5,946 nucleotides of DNA, taken from contig JAGALI010000017.1 in the NCBI GenBank assembly GCA_017625275.1, positions 1-5,946 on the forward strand, in the 5' to 3' direction. Shown one piece after another: positions 1-3,330 of the stretch. The position numbers were made by a program, and so were the translations under genes. The notes under the pieces were generated by a model, which was not told where the DNA came from, searched no databases, and saw only the letters and a list, made by a program, of their open reading frames with translations. This stretch comes from Clostridia bacterium. Its GTDB lineage: Bacteria; Bacillota; Clostridia; Oscillospirales; CAG-272. Positions within the stretch are counted from its first letter, which is position 1. Every line of letters begins with the position of its first letter.

Positions 1-70
1 AAAGAGGACGAATACCATAAAAAGCACGATTTAAAATACTGTTTCCATCAACGATTAGAAGCTTTTTCAT
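1..70 (-). CDS. polA: DNA polymerase I, N-terminal fragment (runs off the left edge)
   Basis: Only the first 23 codons are present. They read MKKLL then IVDGNSILNRAFYGI, the start of the 5'-3' exonuclease (FEN-like) domain of bacterial DNA polymerase I. The Asp of the VDGN motif (residue 8) is one of the metal-binding acidic residues of that domain. The family enzyme fills gaps and removes RNA primers in replication and repair. The ATG (complement of 68-70) overlaps the TGA of the upstream TSCPD gene as ATGA. A GGAGA Shine-Dalgarno lies inside that gene (complement 81-85), 10 nt before the ATG, so the two genes are probably co-transcribed and translationally coupled. The polymerase domain is outside the window, so a stand-alone 5'-3' exonuclease sharing this N-terminus cannot be excluded. 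Confidence 0.85.
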   Translation of the reverse strand, partial: MKKLLIVDGNSILNRAFYGIRPL

Positions 71-324
71 TGTTTTTCATTCTCCATGGCCTGTTCTATA
101 GCAATAGCGAGCTGGTCAGCACAGGAAGTACCACGACCTCTGCAATCGTTACCCTTTAAAATCTTAACAACCGTCTCACATTTCATTCCTTCAACTAGCT
201 TGGAAATAGCCTTTAAATTTCCATCGCATCCACCCTTAAAAATAACCTCTGATAGAATTCCGTCATTAATATTAAAGGTTATAAAAGCAGAGCAAACCCC
301 TTTTGGTTGAAAAGAATATTTCAT
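67..324 (-). CDS. Small TSCPD-domain protein (TIGR03905-type four-cysteine family), function unknown
   Basis: This 85-residue protein has the pattern of the uncharacterised TSCPD family: GVCS near the N-terminus (C11), FKGGCDGNLKAISKLVEGM in the middle (C33), then C61 and TSC (C68) followed by a DQLAIAI helix. The four spaced cysteines suggest a metal- or cluster-binding fold, but that is inference; no reaction is known to me. The family signature TSCPD reads TSCAD here, and there is an extra cysteine at 49. I chose the ATG at complement 322-324 because AAAGGAG (complement 331-337) sits 6 nt upstream and family members begin with a similar short strand. An in-frame ATG 11 codons earlier (complement 355-357) lacks such a site. 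The gene ends in ATGA overlapping polA and is read from the promoter at 378-406. It is probably cytosolic: no signal peptide or membrane segment is visible. Confidence 0.85.
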   Translation of the reverse strand: MKYSFQPKGVCSAFITFNINDGILSEVIFKGGCDGNLKAISKLVEGMKCETVVKILKGNDCRGRGTSCADQLAIAIEQAMENEKQ

Positions 325-330
325 AAAATT

Positions 331-337
331 CTCCTTT
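331..337 (-). promoter_or_regulatory. Ribosome binding site that fixes the TSCPD-gene start
   Basis: On the minus strand this reads AAAGGAG, 6 nt before the ATG at 322-324. It decides between that start and the upstream in-frame ATG at 355-357. Confidence 0.8.
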
Positions 338-349
338 AATTTGAAAAAA

Positions 350-378
350 TATACCATTTTTTTAAAATATGTGATAAT
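350..378 (+). promoter_or_regulatory. Candidate promoter for trmB with an extended -10
   Basis: A TG dinucleotide at 370-371, one base, then GATAAT at 373-378 forms an extended -10 element. The box 17 nt upstream (TATACC, 350-355) is a poor -35, which extended -10 promoters tolerate. Transcription would begin near 385, so the ATG at 385 would be nearly leaderless; this supports the later ATG at 427 as the trmB start. An alternative is TTGAAA (341-346) with TAAAAT (363-368) at 16 nt spacing. The -10 boxes of this promoter and the minus-strand promoter share base 378. Confidence 0.4.
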
Positions 379-406
379 ATATAGATGTTAATTCTTATTT
401 TATCAA
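378..406 (-). promoter_or_regulatory. Probable sigma-A promoter for the TSCPD gene and polA
   Basis: On the minus strand a TTGATA -35 box (complement 401-406) is followed after exactly 17 nt by a TATATA -10 box (complement 378-383). The predicted start near 371 leaves a leader of about 45 nt before the TSCPD ATG. The AT-rich setting raises the chance of accidental matches, but both boxes and the spacing are good. Confidence 0.55.
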
Positions 407-426
407 AAAGTGGAGAAAAATTCAAT

Positions 427-1167
427 ATGAGAATGAAAAAAAAGCGCCATGGTGGCGAAAGATTGTTATTAATGTCAGCAATGATAGTTGATAATCCCTC
501 AACCATACCCGATAATATTGAACAAATTTACGGAAATAAAAATCCGTTGAGAATTGAAATTGGTTGTGGAAAGGGCGACTTCATAAGAGGAAAGGCAGAG
601 CAAGAAAAGGACTACAACTATCTTGCGATTGAGAAAATTGCAGATGTGATGACTATTGCAACCGAAAAATATGCAACTACAAGGGGACTTGGCGCACTTG
701 CCCCAAATGGTGGCTGGCAGACACCAGACGGAATAGTTCATCCTTTAGGTGAATAGGGAATAGAATTTACAAAAGAGCAAATCGGAAATGTTAGATTTTG
801 CGTAGGTGATGCTGCGGAGCTTTTAAAGGACCTTCCTGATAGCTGTGTTGACACAATATATCTTAATTTTAGTGATCCTTGGAAGAAAAAAGGTCAAAGC
901 AAGCGCCGTCTTACATATATCACATTTTTGAATATGTATTCAAGACTTCTTGTAAATGGTGGAAAGCTTTGCTTTAAGACTGATAACAGAGCTTTGTTTG
1001 ACTTTTCATTAGAGCAGGTTGAGGCTTCTAATTTTGTGTTAGAATATAAAACCTACGATTTACACGCATCAGAAATGAACGAAACTAATATTCAGACAGA
1101 ATATGAGCGTAATTTTACCGAAAAAGGCTTTAAAATCAATATGCTAATTGCAAAAAACAAAAAATAA
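427..1167 (+). pseudogene. trmB: tRNA (guanine-N7-)-methyltransferase TrmB, interrupted by an in-frame TAG at codon 110
   Basis: The enzyme transfers a methyl group from S-adenosylmethionine to G46 of tRNA. The frame encodes a basic N-terminus (MRMKKKRH), the SAM-binding loop IEIGCGKGDF (GCGKG at residues 46-50), AIEK (67-70), GDA (127-129), LNFSDPWKKK (146-155) with SKRRLT, FKTDNRALFDFS, YDLHAS and the terminal TEYE. All hallmarks lie in one frame, but codon 110 (754-756) is TAG, so ordinary translation gives a 109-residue product without the DPW catalytic and tRNA-binding half. The TAG lies near the end of an extra segment (about residues 84-119) absent from the classic B. subtilis and E. 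coli enzymes. The first in-frame start after it is TTG at 928, beyond the DPW motif, so an internal restart would not rescue the enzyme. DPWKKK differs from the usual Firmicute DPWPK. I chose ATG 427 for the family-like N-terminus and TGGAG at 411-415, over ATG 385. Lack of further damage points to a recent nonsense change, a sequencing error, or readthrough. Confidence 0.85.
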
Positions 1168-1203
1168 TACTTTCATTTTAAAAGAAGCGTCATATTATGT
1201 TAA

Positions 1204-1219
1204 TGAGAATAATTTCTCA
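1204..1219. repeat. Perfect inverted repeat upstream of dpaA (possible operator)
   Basis: TGAGAA, four bases (TAAT), then TTCTCA make a perfect 6-bp inverted repeat 22 nt before the dpaA start. Neither strand has a T-run after it, so it does not look like an intrinsic terminator. The left half TGAGAAT resembles one half of a Fur-type box, but the right half does not fit the usual 7-1-7 spacing. Its function is not established. Confidence 0.35.
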
Positions 1220-1241
1220 AATACAATTATAAGGAAAATAT

Positions 1242-1991
1242 ATGAACGAAATCAATATTATTTCCTCTGACGCTCGCTACAATGCTCTTTGCAATATCTT
1301 GAAAGAAAAGGGATATGATAGTCGTATTTGTGAACCAGGCACAGATTGCAAGGGCGATATAATAATATTACCAATAAAGAGCGCTCTTACCGAGGAAGAA
1401 TTTAAGCAAATTTTTCAAGGGGTAAAAAAGAGCGCTCTTGTTTTTTCTGGAGAAGTAAATAAAATAAGAAAATATTTTGATGGAGAAATAATAGATTATT
1501 CACGGGATGAGCGTTTTGTAGATAAAAATGCTTATATTACTGCAGAGTGTATAATAGCAATCGCATTGTCTGACTCTAAAAAAACGCTTTCTGATAGTAT
1601 GATTGGAATAATAGGATATGGTAGAATAGGAAGGCATCTAACAAGGATTTTAGTAGGCTTAGGTACAAGTGTTACTGTTTTTGCCAGAAGAGAAGAAAGC
1701 AGAAGGGAAGCATTGATGAATGGTGCTGTGTCATGCGAAATAAATACACTTGAAAAAGCCCAATTTGATATTATAATCAATACAGTTCCCAAAAAGATAA
1801 TAACAAAAGAGCAAAGTGAAAAAATCGGTAAAAACACTTTAGTATACGATATAGCATCGTTACCAGGTGGATTTGAGGACGAGAGCTTTCCCCAAAGAGC
1901 ACTTGCATTACCGGGGAAAATGATGCCAACAAGTGCAGGTAAGGCAATATATGATTTCGTTGAAAAATACATTTCCAACGAAAGGAGCTAA
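1242..1991 (+). CDS. dpaA: Dipicolinate synthase subunit A
   Basis: DpaA (SpoVFA) with DpaB converts the lysine-pathway intermediate dihydrodipicolinate to dipicolinic acid in the mother cell, for loading into the spore core. The 249 residues show an N-terminal segment with SSDAR (where B. subtilis has GGDAR), IIILP and VFSG, then a nucleotide-binding Rossmann domain with IGIIGYGRIGRHL (GxGxxG at residues 125-130) and TVFARRE. It continues with DIIINTVP, LVYDIASLPGG and a C-terminal LPGKMMPTSAGKAI like the B. subtilis LPGIVAPKTAGQIL. It is about 48 residues shorter than the B. subtilis protein, mostly in the N-terminal part; no disruption is visible. AAGGA at 1231-1235 lies 6 nt before the ATG. 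The stop is 3 nt before dpaB, a clear operon. Mother-cell sigma-K control is known for B. subtilis spoVF, but I see no convincing sigma-K promoter in the 74 nt upstream. Confidence 0.93.
   Translation: MNEINIISSDARYNALCNILKEKGYDSRICEPGTDCKGDIIILPIKSALTEEEFKQIFQGVKKSALVFSGEVNKIRKYFDGEIIDYSRDERFVDKNAYITAECIIAIALSDSKKTLSDSMIGIIGYGRIGRHLTRILVGLGTSVTVFARREESRREALMNGAVSCEINTLEKAQFDIIINTVPKKIITKEQSEKIGKNTLVYDIASLPGGFEDESFPQRALALPGKMMPTSAGKAIYDFVEKYISNERS
1377..1439. repeat. Two copies of a 12-bp palindrome inside dpaA
   Basis: AAGAGCGCTCTT occurs at 1377-1388 and again at 1428-1439, exactly 51 bp (17 codons) apart and in the same frame, each encoding K-S-A-L. Each copy is a perfect palindrome. The second is flanked by six A residues (1424-1429) and six T residues (1441-1446), so it resembles a weak intrinsic terminator, although the self-complementary core leaves only a short stem around a GCGC loop. 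Confidence 0.5.
1981..1987 (+). promoter_or_regulatory. Ribosome binding site of dpaB, inside the end of dpaA
   Basis: AAAGGAG lies 7 nt before the dpaB ATG and overlaps the last codons of dpaA. This is a strong match to the 16S rRNA tail and fits coupled translation of the two subunits. Confidence 0.85.
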
Positions 1992-1994
1992 TAT

Positions 1995-2555
1995 ATGATA
2001 GGATACGCGTTCTGTGGATCCTTTTGCACTCATAAGCAAGGTGTTGAGCAATTAAGAATATTAAAGTCTCAGGGCTATGATATTTTGCCTATAATGAGTG
2101 AAAATGTATATAACACAGATACTAGATTTGGAAAAGCTAGAGAATTAATAGATACTGTAGAAGAAATAACCAAGAGAGAGGTAATTCACACAATAGTCGA
2201 TGCAGAGCCACTAGGACCTAAAATAGCGCTTGATGCTTTAATAATAGCTCCTTGTACTGGCAATACCTTGGCAAAAATTGCAAGAGGTATAACTGATACT
2301 GCTGTAACTATGACTGCAAAAGCACATTTGAGGGCGGATCGTCCGTTGATTATGGCACTTTGCTCAAATGATGCTTTAAGTGCAAACCTTCAAAATATTA
2401 GTATTTTGCTTGAGCGCAAGCATGTATATTTTGTACCAATGAAGCAGGATGACCCAACAAGAAAGCCACACTCATTAATTTCCGAATTTTCGCTAGTTCC
2501 TCAAACACTTAGCTATGCACTAGATAAAAAGCAATTAAGACCATTATTTATTTAA
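1995..2555 (+). CDS. dpaB: Dipicolinate synthase subunit B (flavoprotein-like)
   Basis: DpaB (SpoVFB) is the second subunit of dipicolinate synthase and belongs to the flavoprotein superfamily that includes UbiX-type and phosphopantothenoylcysteine decarboxylases. The 186 residues begin with GYAFCGSFCTH (3-13), the usual G-x-T/S-G-S-x-C-T nucleotide-binding region. They continue with NTDTRFG (40-46), AEPLGPK (70-76), IIAPCTGNTLAKIARGITD (83-101), AKAHLRADRPLI (108-119), SNDAL (124-128), FVPMKQDDPTRKPHSL (146-161) and a C-terminal LRPLFI. All align with B. subtilis SpoVFB (about 200 residues); the small difference is at the two ends. It follows dpaA by 3 nt and is the last gene of the operon, with a terminator directly after its TAA. 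The sequence does not show whether flavin is bound. Confidence 0.94.
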   Translation: MIGYAFCGSFCTHKQGVEQLRILKSQGYDILPIMSENVYNTDTRFGKARELIDTVEEITKREVIHTIVDAEPLGPKIALDALIIAPCTGNTLAKIARGITDTAVTMTAKAHLRADRPLIMALCSNDALSANLQNISILLERKHVYFVPMKQDDPTRKPHSLISEFSLVPQTLSYALDKKQLRPLFI

Positions 2556-2580
2556 AAAAGCGCCATTTTTGGCGCTTTTT
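2555..2580. terminator. Strong intrinsic terminator after dpaB, probably bidirectional
   Basis: AAAAAGCGCCA (2555-2565) pairs perfectly with TGGCGCTTTTT (2570-2580) around a TTTT loop. The stem begins at the last base of the dpaB stop codon. The plus strand ends in five Ts; the minus strand reads the same stem and runs into six Ts, so it can also stop transcripts from the convergent trmL. Confidence 0.92.
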
Positions 2581-2598
2581 ATATTATATATAAATTTT

Positions 2599-2629
2599 TA
2601 AAAAATGAATTATTGATTTTTAAAATTCA
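2599..2629 (-). terminator. Weak AT-only hairpin after trmL
   Basis: On the minus strand TGAATT (complement 2624-2629) and AATTCA (complement 2606-2611) can pair across a 12-nt loop and are followed by a T-run. The stem has one G-C pair, so it is weak; the bidirectional hairpin at 2555-2580 is the more likely stop for trmL. Confidence 0.2.
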
Positions 2630-2643
2630 AAAATTTAGTATGG

Positions 2644-3135
2644 TTATAATTTTATCCAGCCACCATCTTCAGATAAGCCATCAAAATTTTGCTGTCTTAA
2701 AGCCTCATAAACTGCAATCGCAACGGAATTAGATTGGTTAAGAGAACGAAGCCCCTCTCTCATGGGAATTCTTAAGCAGCGTTCTGGATATTTTGCCAAA
2801 ATCTCCTCGGGGAGTCCACAGCTTTCGCAACCAAAAATCAAGAAAACATTGTCATCATAAATAACATCGGTATATCGCTTTGTTGCTTTTTTTGTGAAGC
2901 AATAAAAGTCTACATTGGGATTTTTTTCAAAGAAGTCATCTAGATTTTCGTAATAATAAATATCAAGGTGATACCAGTAGTCCATTCCGGCACGCTTTAG
3001 CTTTGCGTCGTCTATTTTGAAGCCAAATGGCTTTATCATATGCAAGCTGGCGCCTGTTGCGGCACAAGTACGAGCGATGTTTCCTGTGTTTTGTGGAATT
3101 TCTGGTTCTAGAAGAACAATATTTAACTTACTCAT
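2644..3135 (-). CDS. trmL: tRNA (cytidine/uridine-34 2'-O)-methyltransferase TrmL
   Basis: TrmL is a small SPOUT-class (SpoU family) enzyme that methylates the ribose of wobble base 34, mainly in leucine tRNAs, using S-adenosylmethionine. The 163 residues match the usual 155-160 and carry the three SPOUT motifs in order: EIPQNTGNIARTCAATG (12-28), LIFGCESCGLPEEI (99-112) and LRIPMREGLRSLNQSNSVAI (121-140), which form the trefoil knot and cofactor pocket. KRAGMDYW (47-54) is also typical of the TrmL subgroup. There is no extra RNA-binding domain, as expected for this minimal homodimer. The ATG has AGAGG (complement 3141-3145) 5 nt upstream and a good promoter further up. It converges on dpaB and diverges from secA, so it is probably monocistronic. 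A different target nucleotide cannot be excluded from sequence alone. Confidence 0.92.
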   Translation of the reverse strand: MSKLNIVLLEPEIPQNTGNIARTCAATGASLHMIKPFGFKIDDAKLKRAGMDYWYHLDIYYYENLDDFFEKNPNVDFYCFTKKATKRYTDVIYDDNVFLIFGCESCGLPEEILAKYPERCLRIPMREGLRSLNQSNSVAIAVYEALRQQNFDGLSEDGGWIKL

Positions 3136-3173
3136 TTTAACCTCTACTGTATTGGTTTTTGAATTCTACACTC

Positions 3174-3202
3174 ATTATATCGTTAAAAATGTAAAAAAAC
3201 AA
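3174..3202 (-). promoter_or_regulatory. Sigma-A promoter of trmL
   Basis: On the minus strand TTGTTT (complement 3197-3202) and a perfect TATAAT (complement 3174-3179) are separated by 17 nt. Transcription would start near 3167, about 32 nt before the trmL ATG. Confidence 0.7.
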
Positions 3203-3244
3203 TGATTTTTGCAACAATTTAAAAAGAAAATTTACAAATAAGTG

Positions 3245-3273
3245 TGGAAATTAATTATTTTATGTGTTAATAT
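3245..3273 (+). promoter_or_regulatory. Candidate promoter of secA
   Basis: TGGAAA (3245-3250), 17 nt, then TAATAT (3268-3273) preceded by TG at 3265-3266 gives an extended -10 promoter. TATAAA at 3282-3287 with a weak -35, or TTTACA at 3231-3236 as a different -35, are alternatives. The region is so AT-rich that the exact boxes are uncertain, but a promoter between trmL and secA is required. Confidence 0.35.
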
Positions 3274-3302
3274 ATATTTGTTATAAAATAATAATCAATT
3301 TG

Positions 3303-3330
3303 AAAGGATTGCTTTAGGCAATAAAAAATA
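3303..3330 (+). promoter_or_regulatory. Unusual translation initiation region of secA: distant Shine-Dalgarno plus small hairpin
   Basis: The only good Shine-Dalgarno, AAAGGA (3303-3308), is 22 nt before the ATG at 3331, too far for normal initiation. Between them ATTGC (3308-3312) and GCAAT (3318-3322) form a perfect inverted repeat around TTTAG. If folded, it leaves 8 nt (3323-3330) between hairpin and ATG, a normal effective spacing. The nearer AGG at 3316-3318 is a weak alternative and would lie inside the hairpin. An in-frame TAA at 3322-3324 rules out an upstream start. Confidence 0.5.

Noticed and set aside
385..426. ATG at 385 as the trmB start
   Set aside because: It adds 14 hydrophobic residues not typical of TrmB, lies at the predicted transcription start, and lacks a Shine-Dalgarno. 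ATG 427 has TGGAG upstream and the family-like MRMKKKRH.
445..457. CGCCA-TGG-TGGCG hairpin early in trmB as an attenuator
   Set aside because: The 3-nt loop and lack of a following T-run do not fit a terminator. It shares a short AAAAGCGCCA string with the dpaB terminator, which is probably chance.
86..741. Open frames at 86-310 (plus) and 499-741 (minus)
   Set aside because: They are opposite-strand shadows of the TSCPD gene and trmB, with no domain similarity.
928..1167. A separate 79-codon gene starting at TTG 928
   Set aside because: It is the in-frame C-terminal part of trmB (FKTDNRALFDFS to TEYE). It has no ribosome binding site and starts after the DPW motif, so it is reported as part of the interrupted trmB.
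1532..1978. Open frame on the minus strand inside dpaA (148 codons)
   Set aside because: It is antisense to a well-recognised gene, resembles no family I know, and mirrors the codon pattern of dpaA.
3017..3205. Open frame of 62 codons on the plus strand over the trmL start and promoter
   Set aside because: It covers the strongly conserved N-terminal SPOUT motif of trmL in antisense and has no good ribosome binding site.
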